From Paludibacterium yongneupense DSM 18731 (lineage in GTDB: Bacteria > Pseudomonadota > Gammaproteobacteria > Burkholderiales > Chromobacteriaceae), in NCBI RefSeq assembly GCF_000422925.1, contig NZ_AUGZ01000004.1, forward strand, positions 124,001 to 188,000: 64,000 bases of DNA. Reading direction: 5' to 3'. A model generated the notes under the pieces. That model saw only the letters and a list, made by a program, of their open reading frames with translations. It searched no databases and was not told the origin of the DNA. The stretch's first letter is position 1. Each line of letters starts with the position of its first letter. Below are positions 17,269 through 27,001 of the stretch, piece after piece. The position numbers were made by a program, and so were the translations under genes.

Positions 17269-17811
17269 ATGGAGCAGATTGATGTCCTCTCCTTGCGCGA
17301 GGCATTCAACCGGCAGGGGATCGTGTTGTGTTTCAACGGGCCGTTTTCCGCCTCCTTGATCGAGGAAATCGGTCTGGCCTTGCGTAAGCATATGGCAAGC
17401 TTCAATGCCTCGCAGTCCGCCGTCAGCGACGTGTTTTCGGTTTACATCGAAATGACGCAGAATATACGTCACTATTCCCGGCAGAAAGAGCTGACCGGCA
17501 GCGATGCGCACGCCGTGCTGATCGTGTCGCGGCGCGAAGACGGCGCGTATGTCGTGTGCTCTGGCAATGTGGTCGAGGCGGCGGATGGCCCTGCGCTGAT
17601 GGCGCGACTGGCGATGCTTGCGACGCTGGATCGCGACCAGCTCAAACTGGCGTACAAGACACAACTGCGCCAGCCGCATGATCCGGATGCAGCGACCGGC
17701 GCCGGTCTCGGCCTGATCGATCTGGCGCGCAAGGCGCGGGCACCCTTGCTCGGCACTTTGAAGGCACTGGATGAAACGCGATCCTTCTTTAGCTTATGCG
17801 CAGTGATTTGA
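17269..17811 (+). CDS. siaB: SiaB-type GHKL protein kinase
   Basis: A 180-residue protein matching the SiaB family (DUF6272). In Pseudomonas SiaB phosphorylates SiaC and thereby prevents it from activating the diguanylate cyclase SiaD. ATPase-like features are an N-box with Glu61 and Asn65 (IEMTQNIRHYS) and a G-box GAGLGL at 144-149. GAGGAG precedes the ATG. siaC follows 10 bases later and siaD overlaps siaC, so this is a siaBCD operon. The SiaA phosphatase that normally leads the operon is absent here. Confidence 0.87.
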   Translation: MEQIDVLSLREAFNRQGIVLCFNGPFSASLIEEIGLALRKHMASFNASQSAVSDVFSVYIEMTQNIRHYSRQKELTGSDAHAVLIVSRREDGAYVVCSGNVVEAADGPALMARLAMLATLDRDQLKLAYKTQLRQPHDPDAATGAGLGLIDLARKARAPLLGTLKALDETRSFFSLCAVI

Positions 17812-17821
17812 AAGGGGTGTC

Positions 17822-18211
17822 ATGCAAGACCTGATAGTGCAAGGGAACGAGAGTACTCCGTCCATTCACGCGCAGTGGCAAGAGGGTTGTCTGGCGATGT
17901 GGGGCGATTCGTATCCGGAAAATCCCTTCGAGCTGTACCGTCCCGTCATCAAGTGGGTCGAGTCCTTCCTGGCCGACTCGGAGCGGCCGTTGATGCTGCG
18001 CATCGAGCTGTTGTACGTCAACACCAGCACCATCCGTTCCCTGATGGAGATTTTCGACCGGCTGGAAGCCGCGCATGGCAAGGGGCGCGAAGTCAGTCTG
18101 CAATGGTGGTATGAGGAGGAAAACGAGCGGGTGGCGGAGCTGGCGGAAGAGTTTCGCGAGGATTACCTGTTTCCCTTCGATATCATCGCCAAACCCGAGT
18201 CCTCGGTATGA
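17822..18211 (+). CDS. siaC: SiaC, phospho-regulated partner of a diguanylate cyclase
   Basis: A 129-residue DUF1987 protein. The phosphorylation site of Pseudomonas SiaC, Thr68, is matched exactly by position and context (Thr68 in LLYVNTSTIRSL). The acidic WWYEEENERV segment is also typical. In the known system unphosphorylated SiaC binds SiaD and switches on c-di-GMP synthesis; SiaB phosphorylation blocks this. Its stop overlaps the siaD start (ATGA), suggesting translational coupling and a fixed stoichiometry. Confidence 0.9.
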   Translation: MQDLIVQGNESTPSIHAQWQEGCLAMWGDSYPENPFELYRPVIKWVESFLADSERPLMLRIELLYVNTSTIRSLMEIFDRLEAAHGKGREVSLQWWYEEENERVAELAEEFREDYLFPFDIIAKPESSV

Positions 18212-18939
18212 CTGCCCAGCGCGAAGCGTTTCTGGCCGAAGTGAGCGGACTGATCGGCGATCCCGCCCATGCTGCCCACCCCTTGCGCGAGGCGCTGCAG
18301 ACGCTCTATCAGCTGCACACCAGCGAGGCAAGGCGACTGGAGCGGCAGCTGGAAAAAATCATTCGCATCAGCGATCAATCGCAGCAGATGCTGCGTGAAA
18401 TGAACGAGCGTCTGAAATGGCTGTCCAGCCACGACGAATTGACCGGCTTGTATAACCGGCGTTTCGCCCGCGCGGAGCTCGACCGTGCGCTGCGGCGCAT
18501 CGTTCCCGGCACGGCCGTGTTTTGTCTGGTTCTGGCGGATATCGATCACTTCAAATCCATCAACGACCATTTCGGTCACGACATCGGGGACAAGGCGCTG
18601 AGTGCGATTTCCACCTGCCTCGCGCATCACGTCGGGGAGGATGGTCTCTGCTCGCGTTGGGGGGGGGAGGAGTTCTTGCTGCTGTTTCCCGGACTGGGGC
18701 TCGACGCCACCCGGCAGCGGCTGCAACGGCTGCATGCGGCCGTTGCCGACATCCGCGGCGTACTGCCGGACGACGAGCGCGCAATCACGGTGTCTTTCGG
18801 CCTGAGCTGCTGCAACAATCCGGATGAAGAAGGCGATTTGCTGCTCAAGCGGGTTGATCTGGCCTTGTACGAGGCCAAGCGCAAGGGGCGCAACCGGACC
18901 GAGGCCATCGTCGTGCTCGATACCGCGCATACGATGTAG
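18208..18939 (+). CDS. siaD: SiaD-type diguanylate cyclase
   Basis: A 243-residue protein: a helical/coiled-coil N-terminus (about 25-70) followed by a GGDEF domain (about 72-240). The active-site motif is GGEEF at 152-156, with DELTGLYNRR and DIDHFKSINDHFGHDIGD in place, so it should be catalytically active. I see no RxxD inhibitory site in the usual position before GGEEF. Known SiaD needs SiaC to dimerise productively, making this operon a kinase-controlled c-di-GMP switch, likely for aggregation or biofilm formation. Confidence 0.9.
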   Translation: MTAQREAFLAEVSGLIGDPAHAAHPLREALQTLYQLHTSEARRLERQLEKIIRISDQSQQMLREMNERLKWLSSHDELTGLYNRRFARAELDRALRRIVPGTAVFCLVLADIDHFKSINDHFGHDIGDKALSAISTCLAHHVGEDGLCSRWGGEEFLLLFPGLGLDATRQRLQRLHAAVADIRGVLPDDERAITVSFGLSCCNNPDEEGDLLLKRVDLALYEAKRKGRNRTEAIVVLDTAHTM

Positions 18940-19049
18940 CAGGAGCGGTCGGCGTGAAATCGGCCGCCCGACGGACGGCCACGGTCAATTGCGTCGCACG
19001 CGCCCGCGTGCGCCCGCGTCGCGGCGCCGCGGGCGGGGGGAGACGGGGA

Positions 19050-19658
19050 TCAGGCGTCGTCGCCGGCTTCGTCCTCGAGCTGCTGGCGGATCCCGACGAA
19101 AAAACGGTGGATGGCGGCGACCGAGGTCGACAAGCTGGCCACCCACGCCTGGCGCTGTTCGTCGTCTGCGCCGGCGACAAAATCGTGCAAGGCGTCGTCC
19201 GGCTCCTGCTCGAAGGCCAGCGCCATGATGGGAACCAGCGCCGGGGCCTCTTCCTCATCGTCGAACAGCAGGCCCCAGTCTTCGTTCAGCAGCTGCATTC
19301 CGTCGCAAAAACCGCGTGCCCATTCCCGTCCGTGCACCGTACCGTCCTCGTCAGCCTCGAGCCAGGGATGGAATTCCTGTTCCGCACGCAGCGTATCGGC
19401 GATTTCGAGCCAGTGCCGCAGCAATAGCGAGACAAAATTCTCCAGCGATTTGGCCGAAGGAAAAGCGTCTTCATCATCGAAAGCGTCTCCGAGGATGGCC
19501 GGCAGGCATTCGCCCGGCCGGATCGGTTCCGGGCCGGCGACCAGGGCCGCAAAGAAACCGTCGAGTCGTTCCAGACTCATGGCGTTTTGCGCATGCAGGC
19601 CCGACAGGGTGGCGCTCAGGTTCTGGTAGTCGCGTTCGGTTAGCGGAGGGAGACTCAT
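19050..19658 (-). CDS. UPF0149/YecA-family protein
   Basis: A 202-residue acidic protein. It matches the UPF0149 family (YgfB/YecA) in its N-terminal half: SLERLDGFFAALVAGPEPI, the acidic loop DDEDAF, and WARGFCDGMQLL near residue 116. The family has no agreed biochemical role; a few members are linked to regulation. There is no C-terminal SEC-C zinc motif. GGAGGG precedes the ATG at 19658. It lies convergent with siaD. Confidence 0.85.
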   Translation of the reverse strand: MSLPPLTERDYQNLSATLSGLHAQNAMSLERLDGFFAALVAGPEPIRPGECLPAILGDAFDDEDAFPSAKSLENFVSLLLRHWLEIADTLRAEQEFHPWLEADEDGTVHGREWARGFCDGMQLLNEDWGLLFDDEEEAPALVPIMALAFEQEPDDALHDFVAGADDEQRQAWVASLSTSVAAIHRFFVGIRQQLEDEAGDDA

Positions 19659-19856
19659 GGTTTCTCGATTCTGTCAGTGGCGGACGGTTGATGGTCATTA
19701 TCCCGCAAATCCGGGTGCGCCGGAAATCCGGCCGTTCGCGCTGCCGCGCGGGGCTGCCGGAAGTCGCTCATTTGCTCCTTGTTACCGTGCGACCCGATTG
19801 CTAGGATCAGAATGATCCTTCCATTTTCAATCGTTGCCAGCTTGATGGAGTGCTCG

Positions 19857-20723
19857 ATGCCCGACCTTGATCCCCGTCTGGCCAGACTCGATGCCCAGGA
19901 GGTCGATGACCTCATCCACTCTATCCACATTCCGCCACGGCCCAGTCTGCTGGCCGATCTGCAACAGGAGATCGATCGACCTGACCCCAATCTCAGGACG
20001 CTGGCGCGCGTGGTCGAAAAAGACGTCGCCTTGTCCGGGGCATTTCTGAAAACCGTCAATTCGGCGCTCTACCATCGCGCGCGCAAGGCCGAGACAGTCG
20101 AGGCCGCACTGACCGGGCTCGGCCTGAATCAGGTGTCGTTGCTGGCTGGCGGTTTCCTCGTGCGGCAGTCTTTCCACAGCGACAGGTATGAGCTGTCGGG
20201 TTTTTGGGAAACGTCGACGCGGCGCTCGGTCGCCATGGCCTATCTCGCGCGCGAGTTGCGCGCGGGCTCGCCCGATCTCGCCCGCAGCTTCGGACTGTTT
20301 GCCGATCTGGGGATTCCGATGCTGATGGAACGTTTTGGCGACTATGGTGAAACCTTGCGCCTCGCGCACTGCTCGATGCATGCCCCATTCACGGAAGTCG
20401 AGGATGGGCGCCACCGCACCAATCACGCCGTCATCGGCGCCTTGCTGGCGCGCAACTGGAAGTTGCCGGACGACGTGGTCCTCGCTATCAGTCTGCACCA
20501 CGATTACACGGCATTCGCATCGGATCAGGCCCCGCTGTCGGTGCGACGCCTGATCGCGCTGGGCGCCATCAGTGATATCATCATCCAGCACTACATGGGC
20601 TTGGCCCTCAGCGCGGATATGCACCGCGCCGGACCGCTGGCGTTGGACGAACTGGGAGTGGGCAGCGACGAGCTGGACGATCTCAATAGTGCCGTTCACG
20701 ATATTTTCAATCAAGACGCATGA
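19857..20723 (+). CDS. HDOD-domain signalling protein
   Basis: A 288-residue protein that is essentially one HDOD domain (about residues 20-220): PPRPSLLADLQQEI, RVVEKDVALSGAFLKTVNSA, GLGLNQVSLLAGGFLV and an FADLGIPMLMERF segment. HDOD proteins are non-catalytic relatives of HD phosphohydrolases and often act in c-di-GMP or stress signalling. The ATG at 19857 is chosen for the GGAG six bases upstream; an ATG at 19845 is in frame. A RelB/DinJ-like gene follows 54 bases later. Confidence 0.9.
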   Translation: MPDLDPRLARLDAQEVDDLIHSIHIPPRPSLLADLQQEIDRPDPNLRTLARVVEKDVALSGAFLKTVNSALYHRARKAETVEAALTGLGLNQVSLLAGGFLVRQSFHSDRYELSGFWETSTRRSVAMAYLARELRAGSPDLARSFGLFADLGIPMLMERFGDYGETLRLAHCSMHAPFTEVEDGRHRTNHAVIGALLARNWKLPDDVVLAISLHHDYTAFASDQAPLSVRRLIALGAISDIIIQHYMGLALSADMHRAGPLALDELGVGSDELDDLNSAVHDIFNQDA

Positions 20724-20777
20724 ACAGTACGCGGGATGGCGACGGAAGCGTGTCGTCCCGCCCGCGAGGAATCTCAC

Positions 20778-21035
20778 ATGGCCGAGTACGCCAGTGTCCG
20801 GGTCAAGGTTGATCCGCAGCTCAAGCAACAGGCCGCCGATGTGCTGGCGGCACTGGGAATGACCCTGTCCGATGCCGTGCGCCTGCTGCTGCTGCGCATT
20901 GTCGCCGACAATACCTTTCCGCTCGCCGAGGCCAGCGCGGCGGCCGAATGCGCGCCGCGCGCCGCCGCACCCGCGCTCGGCCCGAGCTTCAACAGCATCG
21001 ATCTGCTGATGGCCGGTCTGGGCTCGCGCGACTGA
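20778..21035 (+). CDS. RelB/DinJ-family antitoxin-like protein without a partner toxin
   Basis: An 85-residue protein starting with a ribbon-helix-helix region (VRVKVDPQLKQQAADVLAALGMTLSDAVRLLLLR), the hallmark of RelB/DinJ antitoxins. The C-terminal part is Ala-rich and unlike known toxin-binding tails. No RelE/YafQ-type toxin follows: the next gene is murJ after 145 bases without a reading frame I can support. It may be a free transcriptional regulator or an antitoxin remnant. Confidence 0.75.
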   Translation: MAEYASVRVKVDPQLKQQAADVLAALGMTLSDAVRLLLLRIVADNTFPLAEASAAAECAPRAAAPALGPSFNSIDLLMAGLGSRD

Positions 21036-21180
21036 TTTCGCCGTCCGCAGGCTGGTGCTATCCGCCATCCCGGCGTCTGTTTGCGTCGCCGTCTGGCGCT
21101 GCACGGCTGCGCGCCGCTTGCGGGGGAAGACATCTCCGGCGTCAGCTGCTAAAGTCCGCTTATTTTTGAGCCCGTAATTC

Positions 21181-22761
21181 ATGACGAAGAAAAATGCCGG
21201 CTACCATGCGTTTCTGGTCGGGGCGGGAATTCTGCTCAGCCGTATCATGGGGCTGGTCCGGCAACGGGTGTTTTCTCACTTCTTTGGCTTGTCCGATATT
21301 GCCGACGCCTTCAGCTCGGCGCTGAGAATTCCCAATTTCCTGCAAAACCTGTTTGGCGAAGGGGTGCTGTCGGCCTCTTTTATCCCGGTTTACGCGCGTC
21401 TGCTGGCCGAGGGCCGCGACGAAGAGGCGGATCGGGTGGCGGGTGCGGTCGGTGCGATTCTGGCCCTGAGCGTTTCCGTCATCGTGCTGGTCGGGATGGC
21501 GGCCACGCCTTATCTATTGTGGGCGATCGCTCCCGGCTACACCGGCGCAAAACGCGAACTGACCATACTGCTGGTGCGCATTCTCTTTCCCGGTACCGGC
21601 GTGTTGGTGTGCTCGGCCTGGTGCCTCGGCATCCTTAACAGCCATCGCAAGTTTTTCCTGTCCTATTCGGCGCCGGTGGTCTGGAATCTGGCCATGATCG
21701 CGGCGATGATCGTGTTCCGGCATTCCCATCTCGATCGTCTGGCCGTTTATCTGGCCTGGGGGACGGTCGCCGGCTGCCTGCTGCAGTTTCTGATTCAGGT
21801 GCCGCCTGTGCTGCGCGTGACGCACGGCCTGCGCTTGCGGCCGGATGCCGGCAATGTGCATGTCCGCACCGTGATCCGCAATTTCGGTTCGGTGGCGGTC
21901 AGCCGCGGTGTGGTTCAGATCAGCGCCTACGTCGATCAGGCTCTGTCCACCTTGCTGGGGCCGGGGGTGATGGCGGCGATGACGACGGCTGCGACGATCA
22001 ATATGCTGCCGGTGAGCCTGTTCGGCATGGCCGTGTCGGCGGCGGAACTGCCTGCCATGGCGGGGGCCGTCGGCGACGAGGACGCGTCGGCGGTGGCAAA
22101 GGCATTACGCGAGCGGCTGGACCGCGGACTGCGGCAGATCGCCTTTTTCATCGTGCCGTCGGCGATGGCCTTTTTTGCGTTCGGCGATGTCGTCACCGCC
22201 GCGCTGTATCAGACCGGCAAGTTTACGCATGCGCATTCGGTCTTCGTCTGGAGCATCATTGCCGGCTCCGGGGTCGGTCTGCTGGCGACGACGCTGGGGC
22301 GCCTGTACTCGTCCACCTATTACGCGCTGCGCGACACCCGTACCCCGCTGCGCTATGCGCTGGTACGTCTGGTGCTGACCACCTTGCTGGGCGTGTTCTG
22401 CGTGTTCGCCCTGCCGCCCTGGTTCGGCATTGCTCCGCGCTGGGGCGCCGCCGGGCTGACCGCATCGGCGGGCATCGCCGGCTGGGTCGAGTACATGCTG
22501 CTGCGTCGCGGCATGAATGCCCGCATCGGTGTCACCGGTCTGCCGTTCGGGTTGATGGCCCGCTTGTGGGGCGCGGCGACGATCGCGGCGGCCGTCGGCG
22601 GGGGGGTGAAATGGGCGCTCGGGCGCGGGCATCCGGTGTGGCTCGCGCTGTGGGTGCTCGGGGGGTATGGCGTGGTGTATTTCGCGCTGACCTTCGCGCT
22701 GCGCATCCAGGAAAGCCGGGCCTTGCTGGGTAAAGTGGCGCGCAAGCTCGGGAGACGATAG
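21181..22761 (+). CDS. murJ: Lipid II flippase MurJ (MviN)
   Basis: A 526-residue polytopic protein (about 14 helices) that flips lipid II across the inner membrane for peptidoglycan synthesis. The N-terminus GILLSRIMGLVRQRVFSHFFG and the segment RIPNFLQNLFGEGVLSASFIPVYA are diagnostic. It stands alone between the antitoxin-like gene and rlmD (convergent). Expected to be essential. Confidence 0.96.
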   Translation: MTKKNAGYHAFLVGAGILLSRIMGLVRQRVFSHFFGLSDIADAFSSALRIPNFLQNLFGEGVLSASFIPVYARLLAEGRDEEADRVAGAVGAILALSVSVIVLVGMAATPYLLWAIAPGYTGAKRELTILLVRILFPGTGVLVCSAWCLGILNSHRKFFLSYSAPVVWNLAMIAAMIVFRHSHLDRLAVYLAWGTVAGCLLQFLIQVPPVLRVTHGLRLRPDAGNVHVRTVIRNFGSVAVSRGVVQISAYVDQALSTLLGPGVMAAMTTAATINMLPVSLFGMAVSAAELPAMAGAVGDEDASAVAKALRERLDRGLRQIAFFIVPSAMAFFAFGDVVTAALYQTGKFTHAHSVFVWSIIAGSGVGLLATTLGRLYSSTYYALRDTRTPLRYALVRLVLTTLLGVFCVFALPPWFGIAPRWGAAGLTASAGIAGWVEYMLLRRGMNARIGVTGLPFGLMARLWGAATIAAAVGGGVKWALGRGHPVWLALWVLGGYGVVYFALTFALRIQESRALLGKVARKLGRR

Positions 22762-22879
22762 CGCGCGCGGCGGTCGAACTGACGGCCGCCGCCCACGGCT
22801 TCACTTCCAGGGTGGTGGCCAGGCATTCTTACGAGTGCCGGCGCGCAAGGGGGGCGGCGGCCCTCCCTTGCGCAGGCGC

Positions 22880-24493
22880 CTAGCGCCGATTGCGCGACTT
22901 CTTTTTCTTCTTCTCCGGGTTCGGATTCAACGCCGCCAGTTCCTTTTGTTTCTCGAGCTGGGCCGCGCTCCTGGCATCGTAGTAGTCCTTGTTCTCCAGG
23001 TAGTGCTGGTGGCGCGCTTCCTTCTTGGCTGCGGCCTCATCCGCCAGACGCTTCTTCTCGGCGTTTTCCAGTGCCTTGCGCGCCTCTTTCGCCGCCTTGC
23101 CGGCTGCGATGCGAGCTTGTTCTTCGGCTTCGATCGCCGCCATTTCCTCGCGGCTCTTGCCCTTCCCGGTCTTTTCGAACAAGGCGATCGATTCGACGTG
23201 ACCGGTATGCGGGAACATGTTGATGATGCCGGCCGCGCGCAGGGTGTAGCCCTTGGTGTTGACCAGGATGCCGGCGTCGCGCGCGAGCGTGGCCGGGTTG
23301 CAGGAGACGTATACCAGTCGCTTGGGCGCGGTCTCGTCGGTCATTGCCTTGCACAATTGCACGGCGCCGTCGCGCGGCGGGTCGATCAGCATCTTGTCGA
23401 AGTGTCCGAGCGCGGCGAGAGAGTCCTCGGTCACGTCGAACAGGTTGGCCATTTCATAATCGACTCTGGATTCGAGACCATTGAAGGCGGCGTTCTCGCG
23501 TGCGCGGCGGACGAGAGCGTCGCTGCCTTCCATGCCGTACACGGTGGCGCCGCTGCGCGCGATCGGCAGGGTGAAGTTGCCGATGCCGCAGAACATGTCG
23601 GCGATGCGTTCACCGGCTTGCGGCGCCAGCAGCCGCATCGCGCGCGCGACCATGACCGCGTTGATCTGCGGGTTGACCTGGGTGAACTCGGTCGGATAAT
23701 AAGGCATCTCGATGCGGAATTCGGGGATCGTGTAGCTCAAGCGCGGCGCGTCTTTCGGGTAGAGCGGATAACAGGTGTCCGGCCCCTTCGGCTGCAGCCA
23801 GATCTGCAACGGACGGTCGGGGCGGCCGTGGCGATCCGAAAATTCGCGAAACAGGGCTTCATCGGCCTCGTTGATCGCGTCCATATTGCGGAACACGATG
23901 ATGTCGACCTTGTGGCCTACCGCGATTTCGGCCTGCGGCATGCGATCCTTGATCGACAGGCGGAAGATCATCGCGCGCAGGGGCATGATCAGGGCCGAAA
24001 TATGCGGTGGCAGAATATGGCATTCGCTCATCTCGGCGATATAGGCCGACCGTTTTTCGTGAAAACCCACGAGCACGCCGCCTTTTTTCTCGACCAGGCG
24101 TGCCGACATCCGCGCGCGGTGGCGATAGCCCCATTGCGGGCCGGCGATCGGCGGCAGAATGATGTCGGGCTTGACCTTGCCCAGACGCTGCAGATTGTCT
24201 TCCAGTATCCGCTGCTTGATCGCGACCTGCGCCGCGCCGTCGACGTGCTGCATGGAGCAGCCGCCGCAGACGTTGAAATGCGGGCAGCGCGGTTGTGTAC
24301 GCATGAAACTTTCCTTGAGCACGGCCTCGGTATCGGCGTTCTCATAGGTAGGTTTTTGCCGGTAAGAACGGTATATTACTTTTTCATAGGGTAGTGCGCC
24401 GTCGATGAAAAGAGTTTTGCCATCGACATGGGCGACGCCACGACCCTCGTGGTCGAGCGACTCTATCACGGCAATGTTCGGGAACGAATTCAT
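22880..24493 (-). CDS. rlmD: 23S rRNA (uracil(1939)-C(5))-methyltransferase RlmD with a long basic C-terminal tail
   Basis: An SAM-dependent RNA methyltransferase with a TRAM-like N-terminus, a [4Fe-4S] site (Cys70, Cys76, Cys79, Cys158) and a Rossmann domain ([15 protein letters not shown]). The catalytic Cys398 lies in [10 protein letters not shown]. The core ends near residue 441. A further ~96 residues form a charged, Ala/Lys/Glu-rich helical tail ending in a run of Lys and Arg; typical RlmD proteins of ~430-450 residues lack this. The tail probably adds RNA or ribosome binding; that is inference. Confidence 0.93.
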   Translation of the reverse strand: MNSFPNIAVIESLDHEGRGVAHVDGKTLFIDGALPYEKVIYRSYRQKPTYENADTEAVLKESFMRTQPRCPHFNVCGGCSMQHVDGAAQVAIKQRILEDNLQRLGKVKPDIILPPIAGPQWGYRHRARMSARLVEKKGGVLVGFHEKRSAYIAEMSECHILPPHISALIMPLRAMIFRLSIKDRMPQAEIAVGHKVDIIVFRNMDAINEADEALFREFSDRHGRPDRPLQIWLQPKGPDTCYPLYPKDAPRLSYTIPEFRIEMPYYPTEFTQVNPQINAVMVARAMRLLAPQAGERIADMFCGIGNFTLPIARSGATVYGMEGSDALVRRARENAAFNGLESRVDYEMANLFDVTEDSLAALGHFDKMLIDPPRDGAVQLCKAMTDETAPKRLVYVSCNPATLARDAGILVNTKGYTLRAAGIINMFPHTGHVESIALFEKTGKGKSREEMAAIEAEEQARIAAGKAAKEARKALENAEKKRLADEAAAKKEARHQHYLENKDYYDARSAAQLEKQKELAALNPNPEKKKKKSRNRR

Positions 24494-24627
24494 GGTTTGC
24501 TTGCCAAATCAACTGCTAAAAGAGCGATTTTCTCAAAATACGGAGTCTCGCGCTGGCTTTTTTGAAGACGTGGCGACAAGCCGGACGCGACGGGAGCGCT
24601 CCGGAGGTGACAGGAATCGGCCAAGGA

Positions 24628-25500
24628 ATGGGTGAGACGGTGAAAAGCAGGTGTGCTTGGGGGATATTGATGGGTTGGCTGGCGATGGCTCCCGCCTGGG
24701 GGCAGACGCCCGAGCCCGATGTCCAGGTGGTTCAGCACGGTTTGCAGGTGGTGATCAATCTGCCGCAGACGCGGCTGTTCCTCTACCAGGACGGTTTGCT
24801 GGTCAAGTCCTACCCGGTGGCGGTCGGCAAGATGTTGTCGCGCACGCCGACGGGCCGTTTCGATGTCACCGGGATCTATCGTGATCCGACCTGGTTCGTG
24901 CCTCGCAGCATCCAGGACGAGATGAGATCCAGGGGCAAGCCGGTGCAGACATCGATCCCGCCCGGCGATGACAACCCGCTGGGGCGCGTGTTCATCCGCT
25001 TCGGCGAAACCTCGCTCGGCCTCGGCATTCATGGAACCAACGCGCCGGGCAGCGTGCCCGGCTTCCGCAGCCATGGCTGCGTACGCATGAAAAACGACGA
25101 CGTGCTCGAGCTGGCAAGCCATCTGGGGCGCGGCACGGCGGTGACGGTGGCCTATCAGCCCATCTTGCTCAACGAAGATGCGGCCGGGCAGTTGTGGCTG
25201 ACGGCCTTCAGTAATCCCTACCGTCATGACGATGTCGCGATGACGCGGCTGGCCGAGACGCTGCTGGCCTGGCAGCGCGAGCATCGCATCGCCGTGTACG
25301 GCCGCCGCGTCGACGAAGCCTTGCAAGTGCGCAACGGCAAGCCGGTTTGTCTGAGCTGCCGCTCGCCGGCGCGCGATACGGGCGAGCTGATCGCGGTGCG
25401 CTGGCTGAGCGCGCCGCAGGAGGAGGGCGGGCATGACGGCGCGCCATCCGACAGCATGCCCGCCCGCACCGGCGGCGCCTTGCAGGCGGCGCCGGCCTGA
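24628..25500 (+). CDS. L,D-transpeptidase (YkuD domain), exported
   Basis: A ~290-residue periplasmic enzyme that cross-links peptidoglycan or attaches proteins to it. A signal peptide ends near APAWGQ. The YkuD domain spans about residues 40-175, with His135 in [10 protein letters not shown] and the catalytic SHGCVRM motif (His149, Cys151, Arg153). The C-terminal region contains a CLSC pair near residue 257. The start is uncertain: ATG at 24628 or GTG at 24640, both near an AAGGA. It is divergent from rlmD. Confidence 0.9.
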   Translation: MGETVKSRCAWGILMGWLAMAPAWGQTPEPDVQVVQHGLQVVINLPQTRLFLYQDGLLVKSYPVAVGKMLSRTPTGRFDVTGIYRDPTWFVPRSIQDEMRSRGKPVQTSIPPGDDNPLGRVFIRFGETSLGLGIHGTNAPGSVPGFRSHGCVRMKNDDVLELASHLGRGTAVTVAYQPILLNEDAAGQLWLTAFSNPYRHDDVAMTRLAETLLAWQREHRIAVYGRRVDEALQVRNGKPVCLSCRSPARDTGELIAVRWLSAPQEEGGHDGAPSDSMPARTGGALQAAPA

Positions 25501-25507
25501 AGTCGGT

Positions 25508-25537
25508 TTGCGGCAGGTTTTGTCGTCAGCGTACAAT
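25508..25537 (+). promoter_or_regulatory. Candidate sigma-70 promoter for gltX
   Basis: TTGCGG, an 18-base spacer, and TACAAT (five of six for -10), about 35 bases before the gltX ATG. Fit at -10 is good and at -35 moderate. Confidence 0.5.
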
Positions 25538-25571
25538 GGCTTCTTTAATTTGCCCTGCTGGATCTTCCGAC

Positions 25572-26966
25572 ATGATACGAACCCGATTCGCCCCGAGTCC
25601 CACCGGCTTTCTGCATATTGGTGGCGTGCGCACCGCTTTGTTCTCCTGGGCATTTGCCCGCAAGAACAAGGGCAGCTTCGTGCTGCGCATCGAGGATACC
25701 GACCTGGAGCGTTCCACCCCGGAGTCGGTCAAGGCGATTCTGGACGGCATGCATTGGGTTGGCCTGGATTACGACGAAGGTCCTTTCTACCAGACCCAGC
25801 GTTTCGACCGCTATAAGGCGGTGATCCGCCAGCTGCTGGATGCCGGTCATGCCTATCTGTGCTATTGCAGCCGCGAAGAGCTGGAGGCTCTGCGCGCGGG
25901 GCAGGAAGAACGCGGCGAGAAACCGCGTTATGACCGCCGCTGGCGTCCGGAGGAGGGCAAGGTCCTGCCGCCGCCCCCGGCTGGCGTCGAACCCGTGGTG
26001 CGTTTCAGGACTCCGCTGAGCGGAGTCGTGGCCTGGGAGGATGCGGTCAAGGGGCGTATCGAAATCAGCAATGAAGAGCTCGACGACCTGATCATCGCGC
26101 GCCCGGACGGCAGCCCGACGTATAACTTCTGCGTCGTGGTCGACGACTGGGACATGCAGATCACCCACGTCATCCGTGGGGACGACCACGTCAACAATAC
26201 GCCGCGCCAGATCAATATCCTGCAGGCGCTCGGCGCGCCGCTGCCGGTCTACGGCCACCTGCCGATGATACTCAATGCCGACGGCCAGAAAATGTCCAAG
26301 CGGCGCGATGCGGTCAGCGTCGTCGATTACGCCGAGCGGGGCATTCTGCCCGAGGCCTTGCTCAACTATCTGGCGCGCCTGGGTTGGGGGCACGGCGACG
26401 ACGAGCTGTTCGATATGGCGCAGTTCGTCGAGTGGTTCGATCTGGACGCGGTCAGTTCCTCGCCTTCGCGTTTCGACGGCGAAAAACTGCTGTGGCTGAA
26501 CGCCCAGTATCTGAAGTCGGCCTCGCTCGACCGGCTGGCCGGACTGGTCGCACCGCGTCTGGCCGCCGCCGGCATCGATACGGCCGCCGGCCCGGCGCTG
26601 GGCGAGGTGATCGCGCTGCTGCGCGAGCGGGTGCAGGACCTGAATGCGCTGGCGCTGGAGTGCGACTACTTCTACCGTCGCCGCACACCGGACGAGGCCG
26701 AGGTGGCCAAGCATCTGGGCGACGAGTCCCGCGCGCGCATGGCCCGTTTTGCCGAACGCCTGGCCGCTCTCGACGACTGGAGCGCCGCCTCCATCCACGA
26801 ATTGTTCAAACCGTTCTGCAGCGAGGAGGGGATCAAGATGGGCTTGCTCGGCATGCCCTTGCGCATCCTGGTATGCGGCACCGCGCACACGCCATCGGTC
26901 GATGCCGTGCTGGCCCTTATCGGCAAGCAGCAGGTTCTGGAGCGCATGGCCGCGTTCGGGAGCTGA
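25572..26966 (+). CDS. gltX: Glutamyl-tRNA synthetase
   Basis: Class I aminoacyl-tRNA synthetase charging tRNA-Glu; 464 residues, the normal length. The HIGH-type motif is in [14 protein letters not shown] and the KMSKS-type motif in [13 protein letters not shown]. The catalytic core is followed by an anticodon-binding domain. The ATG at 25572 gives the standard N-terminus. An exporter gene follows 35 bases downstream on the same strand. Whether it also charges tRNA-Gln depends on whether glnS exists elsewhere. Confidence 0.97.
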   Translation: MIRTRFAPSPTGFLHIGGVRTALFSWAFARKNKGSFVLRIEDTDLERSTPESVKAILDGMHWVGLDYDEGPFYQTQRFDRYKAVIRQLLDAGHAYLCYCSREELEALRAGQEERGEKPRYDRRWRPEEGKVLPPPPAGVEPVVRFRTPLSGVVAWEDAVKGRIEISNEELDDLIIARPDGSPTYNFCVVVDDWDMQITHVIRGDDHVNNTPRQINILQALGAPLPVYGHLPMILNADGQKMSKRRDAVSVVDYAERGILPEALLNYLARLGWGHGDDELFDMAQFVEWFDLDAVSSSPSRFDGEKLLWLNAQYLKSASLDRLAGLVAPRLAAAGIDTAAGPALGEVIALLRERVQDLNALALECDYFYRRRTPDEAEVAKHLGDESRARMARFAERLAALDDWSAASIHELFKPFCSEEGIKMGLLGMPLRILVCGTAHTPSVDAVLALIGKQQVLERMAAFGS

Positions 26967-27001
26967 TCGTCGCCGCGACCCTCGTGAATCGGCCTGTACC
27001 G

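Noticed and set aside
22835-24394. 519-codon open frame on the plus strand opposite rlmD
   Set aside because: It mirrors rlmD, whose iron-sulfur and catalytic motifs are all in place; the mirror frame is His/Arg/Val-rich without domain pattern.
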